NCBI GenBank assembly: GCA_937997345.1
Contig: CALKTD010000017.1
Span: 1-64,000 of the forward strand
From: an uncultured Atopobium sp.
GTDB lineage: Bacteria > Actinomycetota > Coriobacteriia > Coriobacteriales > Atopobiaceae
Direction: 5' to 3'
DNA: 64,000 nt
The translations under genes and the position numbers were made by a program. Positions 7,714 through 17,227 of this stretch are shown in pieces. The notes beneath the pieces were generated by a model. It saw only the letters and a list, made by a program, of their open reading frames with translations. It did no database searches and had not been told where the DNA came from. Position 1 is the first letter of the stretch; each line of letters starts with the position of its first letter.

Positions 7714-10344
7714 TTACTCAGCGGAGGACATCAGGTCGGACGAACCGCCTGCACTACCCTGTGGCAGCGAGGATGGTCCCATGCTGACATCCATCTGGTC
7801 AAACTGCGCCATTGTCTCTTTCTTGCGAGGCTCAGGAATGACGCCGGTGGTCTTGGTGAACACAAGCTTTTTGCCCTCAGCGTCAACGTCAACAGCAACA
7901 ATGTCGCCTGCAGTCCACTGGCCAGAGAGAAGCTCCTCAGACAGTGGGTCTTCAATCATCGACTGGATAGTGCGACGCAGCGGACGAGCACCGTAGACAG
8001 GGTCAGTTCCGTCTTTGGCAATCAGGTCCTTTGCGGCCTCGGTGAGTTCGATGGACATGCCGTTGGCAATCAGGCGATCGCGCAGCTCAAGAACCATGAG
8101 GTCAACGATGCCACGAAGCTGCTCGGTAGAGAGCGACTTGAAGACAACAATCTCGTCCACACGATTCAAAAACTCTGGGCGGAATCCACGCTTGAGCTCA
8201 GACATAACGCGGCTAGTAATCTCTTTGTCGGAAAGTCCCTTAGAGCCCTCTGACGAGAAGCCCATGGTGTTGGTACGGGCAATCTCGCGAGCACCAATGT
8301 TGGATGTCATGATAACAACCGTGTTGGAGAAGTCCACGTGGCGACCTTGACCGTCGGTCAAGCGGCCCTCGTCCAGAATCTGCAACAAAATATTGAAGAC
8401 GTCTTGATGTGCCTTCTCAATCTCATCAAAGAGCAGGACAGAGTATGGACGTCTGCGAACAGCCTTGGTGAGCTCTCCGCCCTCATCGTAGCCCACGTAT
8501 CCTGGAGGTGCACCAACCAACTTAGCTACGGTATGACGCTCCATGTACTCGGACATGTCGTAGGAAAGCAGGGCGTCTTCGGAGCCAAACAGGAACTCTG
8601 CCAGGGCTTTTGCAAGCTCAGTCTTTCCTACGCCGGAAGGACCTAGGAAGATGAAGGAGCCGCCAGGGCGCTTAGGGTCTTTGAGAGGACTACGGCTTCT
8701 ACGGATTGCCTTTGCAACCTTAACAACAGCCTCATCCTGGCCAACAACGCGCTGGTGAAGGATGTCTTCTGTACGAAGCAGCCTTGAAGCCTCAGTCTCG
8801 GTGAGGTTAGAAACAGGAACACCGGTGATACCAGAGACAACCTTTGCAATATCGTCCTCGTCAACGGTAACAATATTCTTGTCCAGCTGTTCACGCCACT
8901 GAGTCTCCAAGCGGTCTCTCTCAGCTACCAGGGATTTCTCCTGGTCACGCAGACGAGCTGCCTGCTCAAACTCCTGAGCGCTTGCTGCCTCAGACTTCTG
9001 GGTACGAACGCGGAGAAGGTCTGCGTCTACCTGGGCAATCTCTGGTGGAAGACTCGTCTTGTGGATGCGTGCGCGGGCGCCAGCCTCATCAAGGACGTCA
9101 ATTGCCTTATCTGGCAGGAAGCGGTCCTGGATGTAGCGGCTAGAAAGCGCAACGGCAGCCTTGATAGCAGCCTCAGTGTAGTGGACGTGGTGGTGCTTCT
9201 CATAGCGGTCCTGAAGACCGTGGATGATAGAAATGGTATCGTCGTTGTTTGGCTCGCCGATGTTGACAGGCTGGAAACGCCTCTCAAATGCAGCGTCCTT
9301 CTCGACATGTTTACGGTACTCTTCTGCCGTAGTTGCACCGATGACTTGGATTTCTCCACGAGACAGCGGTGGCTTCAAGATAGACGCGGCATCGATAGAG
9401 CCCTCTGCGGAGCCGGCGCCAATGACGGTGTGAATCTCGTCGATGAAGAGGATGTCGTTCTTGGATTTCTCCAGTTCAGCAACAACCTTCTTCATGCGAT
9501 CCTCGAACTCACCGCGATACTTGGATCCTGCTACCAGGCTTGCCAGGTCAAGCGTCCAGACCTGCTTTCCGCGCAGGATGTCAGGGACGTTGCCAGAAGC
9601 AATGAGCTGAGCCAAACCCTCAACAATGGCAGTCTTGCCAACGCCTGGATCGCCCAGGATAAGTGGGTTGTTTTTCTGACGGCGCGCAAGAACTTGCATG
9701 ACACGCTCAATCTCGCGGTCACGACCAATGACAGGGTCAAGCTTTTTATCTGCGGCAAGCTTAGTAAGGTTGCGGCCAAATTGCTCCAGCATGGAAGCGT
9801 CGTCATTTGCGTTAGGGCGCATCTGACCAGCGCCAACAGGCATGCCAAAGATGCCGCCTTCAATGCGAGGCTCTGCCATACGAGGACCAGCAGGTGCATC
9901 TTCTGGAGTCTGAGCAACCAGCTCATCAACGGCGTTTCTTACCGCGTCACCCGAGACACCCATGGTACGCAGGGCATCCATAGCACGACCGTTACCCTCG
10001 GATACAATACCCAAAAGCAGGTGCTCAGTTGCAATATAGCTCTGACCGTGGGTCATGGTTTCTCTGTACGCGTCCTCAAGCACGCGTTTTGCGCGCGGAG
10101 TAAACGGAATGTGGCCGCCAGGAATAGGGTCTCCTGCGCCCGTGGTGAGCTCTTTTACGGTTGCCAGAGCCTCGTCATACGAGACCTCTAGCTTAGCCAA
10201 AGCCTGAGCAGCAATGCCCTCCCCCTCTTTGATGAGAGCAAGTAGCAGGTGCTCGGTACCGACATACATCTGGCCAAGACCGCGAGCCTCGTCCTGAGCC
10301 AAGCTCATGACTTTACGCGCTCTGTCAGTGAATTTATCAAACAT
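7714..10344 (-). CDS. clpC: AAA+ ATPase ClpC
   Basis: ClpC unfoldase (876 residues) feeds substrates to ClpP. Domains in order: two N-terminal Clp repeats (about 1-145), AAA-1 with Walker A GDPGVGKT, a middle region with a UVR-like helix pair ([15 protein letters not shown]), AAA-2 with GPSGVGKT, and a C-terminal D2-small domain ending in a Gly/Ser-rich tail. The ATG at 10344 ([11 protein letters not shown]) is chosen: it has AGAGG upstream and matches ClpC N termini, whereas the longer open frame runs back through the lysS terminator. No CtsR or McsAB genes accompany it, so regulation differs from Bacillus. Confidence 0.97.
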   Translation of the reverse strand: MFDKFTDRARKVMSLAQDEARGLGQMYVGTEHLLLALIKEGEGIAAQALAKLEVSYDEALATVKELTTGAGDPIPGGHIPFTPRAKRVLEDAYRETMTHGQSYIATEHLLLGIVSEGNGRAMDALRTMGVSGDAVRNAVDELVAQTPEDAPAGPRMAEPRIEGGIFGMPVGAGQMRPNANDDASMLEQFGRNLTKLAADKKLDPVIGRDREIERVMQVLARRQKNNPLILGDPGVGKTAIVEGLAQLIASGNVPDILRGKQVWTLDLASLVAGSKYRGEFEDRMKKVVAELEKSKNDILFIDEIHTVIGAGSAEGSIDAASILKPPLSRGEIQVIGATTAEEYRKHVEKDAAFERRFQPVNIGEPNNDDTISIIHGLQDRYEKHHHVHYTEAAIKAAVALSSRYIQDRFLPDKAIDVLDEAGARARIHKTSLPPEIAQVDADLLRVRTQKSEAASAQEFEQAARLRDQEKSLVAERDRLETQWREQLDKNIVTVDEDDIAKVVSGITGVPVSNLTETEASRLLRTEDILHQRVVGQDEAVVKVAKAIRRSRSPLKDPKRPGGSFIFLGPSGVGKTELAKALAEFLFGSEDALLSYDMSEYMERHTVAKLVGAPPGYVGYDEGGELTKAVRRRPYSVLLFDEIEKAHQDVFNILLQILDEGRLTDGQGRHVDFSNTVVIMTSNIGAREIARTNTMGFSSEGSKGLSDKEITSRVMSELKRGFRPEFLNRVDEIVVFKSLSTEQLRGIVDLMVLELRDRLIANGMSIELTEAAKDLIAKDGTDPVYGARPLRRTIQSMIEDPLSEELLSGQWTAGDIVAVDVDAEGKKLVFTKTTGVIPEPRKKETMAQFDQMDVSMGPSSLPQGSAGGSSDLMSSAE

Positions 10345-10512
10345 GTGCTGAAACCTCTCAAAACTCTCTATATATTTCTGATTTATACCCAACAGAAGGC
10401 TCTGCAAACATACGACTCGCGTTGGATTTTTCTCTTCCGTACGAACCACATAAACGCCTGGCGAGAAAACCACGCAGTAGCGAAGACCTAGCAACACAGC
10501 CATTGCAACACG

Positions 10513-10548
10513 AAAAAGCCCGACACCTACAACAGCAGATGCCGGGCT
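10513..10548 (-). terminator. Terminator of lysS
   Basis: Minus-strand stem AGCCCGGCA/TGTCGGGCT (one mismatch) followed by TTTTTCG, 45 bases past the lysS stop. It separates lysS from clpC and argues against the upstream-extended clpC reading frame. Confidence 0.85.
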
Positions 10549-10592
10549 GATACAGTTATGGACTGCTCTCAAGCAATTAGACTTCCAAGCTC

Positions 10593-12179
10593 TTAGCGCT
10601 TCTCGGGCTTAAGCTGTGGGAAAAGAAGGACGTCGCGGATAGAAGGTTGATCGCAGAAGAGCATCATCATGCGGTCGATACCGTAGCCGATGCCACCCGC
10701 TGGTGGCATGCCATACTCAAGTGCGCGGATGAAGTCGTAATCGTACTCCATGGCCTCTTCATCGCCCTGACGCTTAGCCTCCATCTGGGCAGCAAAGCGC
10801 TCCTCCTGGTCAACTGGGTCGTTTAGCTCGGAGTATGCATTTGCGTACTCTGCGCCGCAGATGATGAGCTCAAAGCGGTCGGTCAGACGAGGGTCGTCTG
10901 CCTTGCGTTTGGTGAGCGGAGAAACCTCTGCAGGATAATCGCAGACAAAGGTTGGGTTTACGATGCTCTTCTCGCCAAGCTCGTCATAGATCTCAAACAG
11001 CAGCTTGCCGGCCTGCCACTCTGGGTTCCACTCAATCTCGTAGCGGTCCAGGACTGCACGGAGTTTCTCGACAGGAGTGTCAATGGAGAGCTCCTCGCTG
11101 GTGACCTCGGACGCAATCTCTGCCAGAGATGCAACGCGCCAGTTGCCAGAGAGGTCAACCTCGGTACCCTGGTAGGTGATGACCTCGTGGCCCTCCTCGC
11201 AACCGCAAGCCTTGCGAGCAATCTCCTGGAAGAGATTCTGGGAAAGCTCGCGCATGCCGGCCAGGTCAGAATAGGCGGCGTACGCCTCCATAGAGGTGAA
11301 CTCTGGGTTGTGCGTGAGGTCGGTGCCCTCGTTTCTGAACTGGCGACCAAGCTCGTAGACGCGCTCGAGACCGCCAACAAGCAGGCGCTTCAGTGGAAGC
11401 TCGGTTGCAATGCGCAGGTAGTTCTCGGTGTTCAGCGCGTTGTAGTGCGTGATGAACGGCTTTGCGTTTGCGCCACCAAGGATCTCCTGGAGAACAGGGG
11501 TCTCAACCTCCATGTAGCCGTCCGCTTCCATAAACTGGCGGATGATGGATATGATCTGGGAGCGCTTGCGGAACACGTCGCGGACCTCAGGGTTCATGAT
11601 GAGGTCAACGTAGCGCTGACGATAACGGACCTCGCGGTCGGTGAGGCCGTGGAACTTCTCAGGCAGAGGACGCAGCGACTTGGAAAGGACCTCCAGCGAG
11701 GTAACTGCCAGGGAGAGCTGGCCGCGGCGCGTACGCATGATAGCGCCGGTTGCGCCGATGATGTCGCCAAGGTCGAGAAGACCCAGGAGCTCCCAGTTCT
11801 TCTCGTCAAGATTGTTGATGCGGCAGAAGAGCTGAATCTGGCCGGTATAGTCCTCTACCACGACAAACGCGATCTTGCCCTGGTTGCGGATGGCGCGGAC
11901 GCGGCCGGCCACAGAATAGACTTCCTCGCCAGTCTGGCCGTCCTCAAGGTCAGCGTAGCGCTCCTCCAGCTCAGCAACGTGAGCGGTGACGGTGGACTGG
12001 ATTGGATATGGGTCAATGCCGGTGTCGATAAGCGCCTGACGACGGGCACGGCGCTGTGCGCGCTCGTCGTTGATGGAAGCCTCTGTGGTGACCTCGGTTG
12101 CGTCGACGCTGGTTGCGGCAGCGTTTTCTGCGGCAGCATCGGTTGAGCTACCAGCAATCTTGTTTTCTACTTCGGACAT
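10593..12179 (-). CDS. lysS: Lysyl-tRNA synthetase, class II
   Basis: Class II LysRS of 528 residues. An OB-fold anticodon-binding domain (about 90-190) precedes the catalytic domain with motif 2 (FRNEGTDLTHNPEFTSMEAY) and motif 3 (GGIGYGIDRMMML). The ATG at 12179 is preferred because GGAGG lies 7 bases upstream; the longer frame has no such site. The N-terminal 40 residues form an Ala/Thr/Glu-rich, low-complexity leader not present in most bacterial LysRS. It lies between greA and clpC, each boundary marked by a terminator hairpin. Confidence 0.97.
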   Translation of the reverse strand: MSEVENKIAGSSTDAAAENAAATSVDATEVTTEASINDERAQRRARRQALIDTGIDPYPIQSTVTAHVAELEERYADLEDGQTGEEVYSVAGRVRAIRNQGKIAFVVVEDYTGQIQLFCRINNLDEKNWELLGLLDLGDIIGATGAIMRTRRGQLSLAVTSLEVLSKSLRPLPEKFHGLTDREVRYRQRYVDLIMNPEVRDVFRKRSQIISIIRQFMEADGYMEVETPVLQEILGGANAKPFITHYNALNTENYLRIATELPLKRLLVGGLERVYELGRQFRNEGTDLTHNPEFTSMEAYAAYSDLAGMRELSQNLFQEIARKACGCEEGHEVITYQGTEVDLSGNWRVASLAEIASEVTSEELSIDTPVEKLRAVLDRYEIEWNPEWQAGKLLFEIYDELGEKSIVNPTFVCDYPAEVSPLTKRKADDPRLTDRFELIICGAEYANAYSELNDPVDQEERFAAQMEAKRQGDEEAMEYDYDFIRALEYGMPPAGGIGYGIDRMMMLFCDQPSIRDVLLFPQLKPEKR

Positions 12180-12192
12180 GTATCCTCCACGT

Positions 12193-12225
12193 AAAAACGC
12201 CCCGCGCCAGACAGACAACGGGGCG
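12193..12225 (-). terminator. Terminator between greA and lysS
   Basis: Minus-strand CGCCCC...GGGGCG stem followed by TTTTTAC, in the gap after greA. It also lies in the 5' leader of lysS (its T-run is 8-12 bases before the GGAGG), so a lysS transcript starting upstream would be attenuated here. Confidence 0.75.
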
Positions 12226-12247
12226 ACCAAAAATCTTTTGTGCCAGT

Positions 12248-12727
12248 CTAGCGAGTAATAGAGGTAATGGTGTATTTCTTCACCTTGCCGTTTGGCGTAG
12301 TGAACTCAACCTCGTCACCCTTCTTGTGACCAATAAGAGCCTCGCCAGCTGGTGACTCGTTAGAGATCTTGTGCTCAAGGGAGTTAGTCTCAGTAGTGCC
12401 AACAATTACGTACTTAGTTGTCTTGCCTTTTGCATCAGCAAGCTCGACGGTTGTACCAATTGCAACGGTAACCTTGCGCTTACTGCCACCCTCGATAACC
12501 TTTGCGACAGAGAGAATCTGACGAATCTCGTTGATACGAGACTCATTGTGAGACTGCTCTTCTTTTGCAGCGTCATACTCGGAGTTCTCAGAAAGGTCAC
12601 CAAAACCACGAGCCTCTTTGATGCGCTCAACAATCTCGTCGTGCTTCTCGCCCTCACGATAAGCCAGCTCATCGACAAGCTTCTGACGGCCTTCTGGGGT
12701 AAGTACAATCTCTTTAGTAGTGTCCAT
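12248..12727 (-). CDS. greA: Transcription elongation factor GreA
   Basis: GreA (159 residues) rescues backtracked RNA polymerase by stimulating transcript cleavage. The N-terminal coiled coil carries the acidic tip region (DLSENSEYDAAKEEQS, about residues 45-60) needed for cleavage, and the C-terminal globular domain has the SPAGEALIGHKKGDEVEF signature. Full length for the family (about 158). It sits downstream of the tatA-like gene with a 50-base gap and upstream of lysS; greA next to lysS is common in actinobacteria. Confidence 0.97.
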   Translation of the reverse strand: MDTTKEIVLTPEGRQKLVDELAYREGEKHDEIVERIKEARGFGDLSENSEYDAAKEEQSHNESRINEIRQILSVAKVIEGGSKRKVTVAIGTTVELADAKGKTTKYVIVGTTETNSLEHKISNESPAGEALIGHKKGDEVEFTTPNGKVKKYTITSITR

Positions 12728-12777
12728 CGTATTCTTTCTGTTGATGGGTCAAGTAGGTCTATACGCGTGAAATGGAG

Positions 12778-12987
12778 TTACTCAGATTTTTTGGACTCTT
12801 CGTCCTCGACTACCTCAGCCTCTGGCTCACTTTTTTGCTCGTTGGTCTCAGACTCCATGCCCTCACGAACGCTCTTAACGGTCTCGCCGACAGCCTTACC
12901 AAGCTTTGGAAGGTTCTTAGGTCCAAAGATCAACATAACAGCGACAATAATAAGCACAAGCTCAGGAATACCAAGTCCTAAAATCAT
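12778..12987 (-). CDS. tatA: Twin-arginine translocase subunit TatA/TatE-like
   Basis: Small Tat pore subunit of 69 residues. One membrane helix (LGIPELVLIIVAVMLIFGP, about 3-21) is followed by the FGPKNLPKLGKAVGE amphipathic helix and an acidic, charged tail. The ATG at 12987 follows GGGGG by 5 bases and gives a standard TatA start; the longer frame adds an atypical 29 residues. tatC is not in this window. Two proteins here carry Tat-type signals (start at 30244; 60822-61883), so the pathway is used. Confidence 0.92.
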   Translation of the reverse strand: MILGLGIPELVLIIVAVMLIFGPKNLPKLGKAVGETVKSVREGMESETNEQKSEPEAEVVEDEESKKSE

Positions 12988-13083
12988 ATTAACCCCCAGA
13001 AAATCTTTTCCTGTAAAAGCGTTCAGAAAAAACGCCGTATCGGCTAGTATAACCGAGGGAAACCTTACTAACAAGGAATTAAC

Positions 13084-13914
13084 ATGGTCTTACATGATTT
13101 TTGGATATTTTTTATCTGGTCGACCGTTGCGGGACTTGCTGTTGTTGGCATTTACCAGCTACTTCTGCTAATTCTGCGTGCTCGAGGCGTTTTTGTGACA
13201 CGTACAAAATTTGGCCTCACGATGATTTTTGACTCCGAGGACGCAGACGGCACGTCTATTAGACTGCTTAACGTTAACGGCACCTTCCAGTCTGTGAGCT
13301 ACATTGCGCCTGAGCTGCGCTTTGAGCTCTGCGTCCACTATCATCGCATGATGGCGAAGGTTATCCAGCAGATGGCACCAGAGGGCCACGTTATGGTTAT
13401 GGGCGGTGGAGGTTTCTCCCTGCCAAAGTACCTGGCTACGCACATGAAGGGCGCTATTATTGACGCGATCGAAATTGATCCGAAGATTGTCTTACTTGCG
13501 CGCGAGCATTTCTTTCTAGACGAAGCGCTGGCTACAGCTTCAAGTGATCTGCGAGTTATCGAAGACGATGCGTGGAAAGTCCTACAGAACGCAAATGCCG
13601 GCAGCATTAATGTGCTGGTAAACGAGGTGTTTGCTGGTCGGAAATCGCTTGGATCCCTAGGTACTACGGCGGGCGCGCAAACAGTCAAAGAAAAGCTCTC
13701 TGTTGGCGGAGTATATCTGGCCGATGTTCGCTGTCCGCTTGAGGGACGCGGCTCTGCGCTACTTTCCCAAGTTGCGGGCGTGTTTGCACGTGAGTTTGCG
13801 CACGTTGCGTATGTACCCGAGTGGCCCGATACTCCCAAAACACCAGGTAACAACCTCTTAATTGCAACCGATGCGGATATCGCACTTCCCGAAGGCGCTG
13901 TTGTAGTGAAATAA
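13084..13914 (+). CDS. Spermidine-synthase-like methyltransferase, membrane-anchored
   Basis: Protein of 276 residues with one N-terminal membrane helix (about 5-33) and a Rossmann-type domain like spermidine synthases: VMVMGGGGFSLPKYL is the SAM/dcSAM-binding glycine loop, IDAIEIDPKIV the acidic second strand, and VIEDDAWKVL the next motif. The Asp that activates putrescine in true spermidine synthases is not clearly placed (VNEVFAG), so polyamine synthesis is doubtful. Many actinobacterial homologues are annotated only as fused or orphan spermidine synthases. It is divergent from tatA with about 100 bases between and has AAGGA upstream of the ATG. Confidence 0.75.
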   Translation: MVLHDFWIFFIWSTVAGLAVVGIYQLLLLILRARGVFVTRTKFGLTMIFDSEDADGTSIRLLNVNGTFQSVSYIAPELRFELCVHYHRMMAKVIQQMAPEGHVMVMGGGGFSLPKYLATHMKGAIIDAIEIDPKIVLLAREHFFLDEALATASSDLRVIEDDAWKVLQNANAGSINVLVNEVFAGRKSLGSLGTTAGAQTVKEKLSVGGVYLADVRCPLEGRGSALLSQVAGVFAREFAHVAYVPEWPDTPKTPGNNLLIATDADIALPEGAVVVK

Positions 13915-14786
13915 CAGCGAACTGTAGGAAATTGGCGTCCTCAGCAATCTGTTGACCAGTCACCCGTACAACATTCGACCACCTGTTCAAAAGCTGCATA
14001 TTCAACCTTGTTTACACGGAATTTTGTATCAAAAATTTGACTCGACTGAATCAGACCCCTCTTTTAGGTAAAAAATCCGTTTAGTTGGAGATCAAATCGC
14101 AAATCACGGAATTTCTTGACTTACGTTTGCGCAGATAGCAAAAAGTGTCCATATTTCGTTATTTTTGTCCGTCGTAAAATCGCAGGTAGATGACTTGCAT
14201 AAAAACTAGTCCTCACTGCATATTCCAACTAAACGCATTTTTTACCACTTGTGCCCTCGGGTTGCAACAAAACTGCAGTTGGCGTTAATTATGTCCCCAA
14301 TTCTTGCCATTAAAGCGACATTTCCACAATCATACGACCGCCATACAGCAGAATTACTCCCAAATTACTGTGACTAAACTAACAACATTGCATCTTTAGC
14401 CTGATAGTAAGCTTCATCGCGTCATAGACCCCCTTAAGTAACGCGACACTAATACTTAGGTACGCACAAGCATACTAAGAGCCATCTAACAATAAAGTTG
14501 AATTAACATATGCGCAGTTGAACATATATGTTTGATGAGAAAATATTTTTCCAAAATTGGAGATTTATTACAATTCTCGTTAATACATAACAGAAAATGG
14601 GTATTGTTATCCCAGATAGAGCAAATACCCTATCCGAACAAATTGCTCTCGCGCTTGTTTCACAGATGTTGTTTTGTTGAAACAACAAGCACTTCAAACG
14701 CCGAGTCTCATACGTTAAGTATTTATACGCTGACTTTTGTGCTGAGCTTTGAGCTCTACAGTAAATCGATACACTAGGGAGGCATC
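13915..14786. other. Non-coding stretch between methyltransferase and malolactic enzyme
   Basis: About 870 bases, AT-rich, with no convincing gene or RNA. It holds the 180-bp inverted-repeat element described separately (14067-14246). The remainder presumably carries the malolactic enzyme promoter; I cannot place it with confidence. No LysR-type regulator gene, often paired with this enzyme, is present. Confidence 0.6.
14067..14246 (+). repeat. MITE-like inverted-repeat element, copy A
   Basis: A 180-bp unit bounded by inverted repeats of about 26 bases. The left end starts GGTAAAAAAT and contains CGTTTAGTTGGAG; the right end contains CCAACTAAACG and ends ATTTTTTACC. Copy B at 24611-24789 has the same ends and 179 bp but the opposite orientation: an internal segment (14174-14201 here) matches 24655-24682 as reverse complement at most positions. 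Non-coding, too short for a transposase. Consistent with a non-autonomous mobile element or a conserved regulatory hairpin. Confidence 0.8.
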
Positions 14787-16427
14787 ATGAAAACAGGTTT
14801 TGAACTACTGAACGATCCATTTTTGAACAAGGGAACCGCTTTTACGCAGGAGGAACGACAGAAATATGGTCTAGTAGGCCTTCTTCCTCCTAACATCCAG
14901 ACTATTGAGGAGCAGGCAGAGCAGGCATACGTGCTTTTCCAGCAGTATCCTGACCTCGAGACAAAGCGCCACTACCTTATGAGGCTTTTCTCCGAGAACC
15001 GCACGCTGTTCTACAACCTGTTCTCAAAGCACGTCGAAGAGTTCATGCCTATCGTTTACGATCCAACTATCGCACCTGACATTGAGCAGTACTCCCAGCG
15101 CTACGTTGACTCGCAGTACGCATGCTTCCTGTCCGCCGATCACCCTGAGAACCTCGAGGCCTCGCTGAAGAACGCAGCCGCAGGTAGAGACATTGACCTG
15201 ATTGTCGTCACCGACGCAGAGGCAATTCTGGGCATCGGCGACTGGGGCACCAACGGCGTCGAAATTTCCGTCGGTAAGCTCATGGTTTACACCGCTGCAG
15301 CTGGCGTTGATCCAAACCGCATCATGCCTGTTGTCATTGACGCCGGCACCAACCGCCAGGAGCTGCTCGACGACCCGCTGTACCTGGGTGAGCGCCACAA
15401 GCGCATTGACGAGGATCGCTACAACACCTTCATTGATAACTTTGTGACCACCGTTGAGAAGCTCTTCCCTAACCTCTACCTGCACTTTGAGGACTTCGGC
15501 CGCTCGCACGCCGCGGCAATCCTGGACCGCTACAAGAACACCTACCCTGTCTTCAACGACGACGTCGAGGGTACTGGAATTGTTACCCTTGCAGGCATTC
15601 TCGGTGGCCTCAACATTTCTGGCGAGAAACTCGTCGACCAGGTATACCTCTGCTTTGGTGCAGGAACAGCTGGTTGCGGCATTGCTGAGCGTGTGCTGCA
15701 GGAGTTTGTGGACCAGGGAATGGATCGCGAAGAGGCTCGCAAGCGCTTCTACCTGGTAGATCGCCAGGGCTTGCTCTTCGACGACATGGACAACCTCACT
15801 CCACAGCAAAAGCCATTTGCTCGCAAGCGCTCCGAGTTTGCAAATGCTGATGAGCTCACCAATCTCACAGCTGTTGTGAAGACGGTCCACCCAACAATTA
15901 TGGTTGGCACCTCTACCGTTCATGGCGCCTTCACTGAGGAGATTATTCGAGAGATGGCAGCTCACTGTGAGCGCCCTATGGTCTTTCCGCTGTCCAACCC
16001 AACTAAGCTTGCAGAGGCAACCGCTCAGGATCTGCTGACCTGGACTGATGGTCGCGCACTTGTAGCCTGCGGCGTCCCATCCGATGACGTGGAGCTGGGC
16101 GGCGTAACCTACCAGATTGGCCAGGCAAACAATGCTCTGATCTACCCAGGTCTTGGCCTGGGTGTTCTTGCATCAAAGGCTCGTCTGCTCACGGATCAGA
16201 TGATTTCGCTGGCAGCTCACTCGCTTGGCAGAATCGTTGACACCACAAAGCCTGGCGCGGCAATTCTTCCTCCAGTCTCCAAGATTACCGAGTTCTCCGA
16301 GCGTATTGCTGTCGGAGTTGCAGAGGAGGCAATTAAGCAGGGCTTGAACCGCGAGCCAATTGCCAATGCAAAAGAGGCAGTTAACGCCCTCAAGTGGTTC
16401 CCTGTCTACAAAGCATTGGAGTCATAG
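14787..16427 (+). CDS. mleA: Malolactic enzyme
   Basis: Malolactic enzyme (546 residues) converts L-malate to L-lactate and CO2 with NAD and Mn2+, raising pH and giving proton-motive force. The sequence follows lactic-acid-bacterial enzymes closely from the N terminus ([17 protein letters not shown]) through [25 protein letters not shown], the [11 protein letters not shown] metal region, the [14 protein letters not shown]-binding loop and [12 protein letters not shown]. Malic enzyme is the alternative, but the overall pattern favours malolactic. GGGAGG precedes the ATG. The downstream permease is degenerate, so malate uptake must come from elsewhere, possibly the TDT-family carrier at 42458-43384. 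Confidence 0.9.
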   Translation: MKTGFELLNDPFLNKGTAFTQEERQKYGLVGLLPPNIQTIEEQAEQAYVLFQQYPDLETKRHYLMRLFSENRTLFYNLFSKHVEEFMPIVYDPTIAPDIEQYSQRYVDSQYACFLSADHPENLEASLKNAAAGRDIDLIVVTDAEAILGIGDWGTNGVEISVGKLMVYTAAAGVDPNRIMPVVIDAGTNRQELLDDPLYLGERHKRIDEDRYNTFIDNFVTTVEKLFPNLYLHFEDFGRSHAAAILDRYKNTYPVFNDDVEGTGIVTLAGILGGLNISGEKLVDQVYLCFGAGTAGCGIAERVLQEFVDQGMDREEARKRFYLVDRQGLLFDDMDNLTPQQKPFARKRSEFANADELTNLTAVVKTVHPTIMVGTSTVHGAFTEEIIREMAAHCERPMVFPLSNPTKLAEATAQDLLTWTDGRALVACGVPSDDVELGGVTYQIGQANNALIYPGLGLGVLASKARLLTDQMISLAAHSLGRIVDTTKPGAAILPPVSKITEFSERIAVGVAEEAIKQGLNREPIANAKEAVNALKWFPVYKALES

Positions 16428-16428
16428 C

Positions 16429-17065
16429 ATGTCTGTCTTTTTGACATCGCTACAAAATGTACTGCCCATCATTTTGATTATTGTGCTGGGTTATGTACTG
16501 AGGAAGATTAACTGGCTCAACGAAACATTCGCTAGTCAAGCATCTAAGCTCATCATGAATGTGGCGCTTCCTGCCTCCATTTTTGTAGCAGTACTAAGAA
16601 ACTGGTCCCTCAACCAGCTGCTCCAGCTTAGTCCCTCAACCAGCTGCTCCAGCTTGGTCCCTCGGTGCTTATTGCAGCGGTTAGCTTTGATTTGTCTTAT
16701 GTCGTAGGATTTTTGGTTATCAACGTTTTCCGCGTCCAACCAGGTCGCCGAGGCTTGATGCTCAATACCTTTGCAAATGCCAACACCATCTTCATTGGTA
16801 TGCCGCATAAACGCTTATTGGTAAATTTGTTATTGCTCCACTTATCATGGTTAACGTAATTATGGCATTTACCGGCGTGTTTGGTGTACAAAACGTACTT
16901 GAAACTAGAACGTTTATCATCCAAGCTGCAGTTCCAGCGTTAACCGTTCTACCAATTTTGGCAAACGGGGGTAAGGCTGACGTCAAATTTGCAACTAACG
17001 TTGTTGCAACTTCAACGGTGCTCTTTGCGATTGTCATTCCTATCGTAATGACCATCATTGGATAA
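16429..17065 (+). pseudogene. Degenerate malate permease, AEC family (MleP-like)
   Basis: Starts two bases after the malolactic enzyme stop with MSVFLTSLQNVLPIILIIV, a typical AEC (auxin efflux carrier) transporter N terminus. At 16605-16656 a 26-base unit is duplicated in tandem and shifts the frame; removing one copy restores LLQLGPSVLIAAVSFDLSY and continues to NANTIFIGMP. A second break near 16803 loses the family's central helices: the reading then resumes in another frame with FVIAPLIMVNVIMAFTGV and ends at VIPIVMTIIG. About 210 residues remain of an expected 310 or more. Two independent lesions make this a real pseudogene. Confidence 0.88.
16605..16656 (+). repeat. 26-bp tandem duplication inside permease pseudogene
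   Basis: Two adjacent 26-base copies starting GTCCCTCAACCAGC, differing only in the last base. 26 is not a multiple of 3, so the copy shifts the frame. The near identity of the copies means the event is recent relative to the rest of the decay. Confidence 0.95.
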
Positions 17066-17100
17066 TTGACGCTGCCAACCAGCGCCTTTATGCACAGCAA

Positions 17101-17134
17101 AGCCTCTTCTCAATGGCGAGAAGAGGCTTTTTCT
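17101..17134 (+). terminator. Terminator after mleA/permease
   Basis: AAGCCTCTTCTC and GAGAAGAGGCTT form a 12-bp stem with a 6-base loop, followed by TTTTTC on the plus strand. It remains intact although the permease upstream is broken. The stem includes a GGCGAGAA word. Confidence 0.92.
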
Positions 17135-17227
17135 TGTGAGTCTTGCGGTGGTTGGCGCGAGGACCTGCCAAGGTTTCACTGCCCTGGCAACGCTCTAGTC
17201 CAACAGCGCACTACCTCTGGCAGCACC

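Noticed and set aside
8015..9433. Long plus-strand open frames opposite clpC and lysS
   Set aside because: They mirror strongly coding minus-strand genes and show the low-complexity composition of antisense shadows.
10345..10572. N-terminal extension of ClpC by 76 residues
   Set aside because: It runs through the lysS terminator, lacks a ribosome-binding site and does not resemble Clp[12 protein letters not shown] is the normal start.
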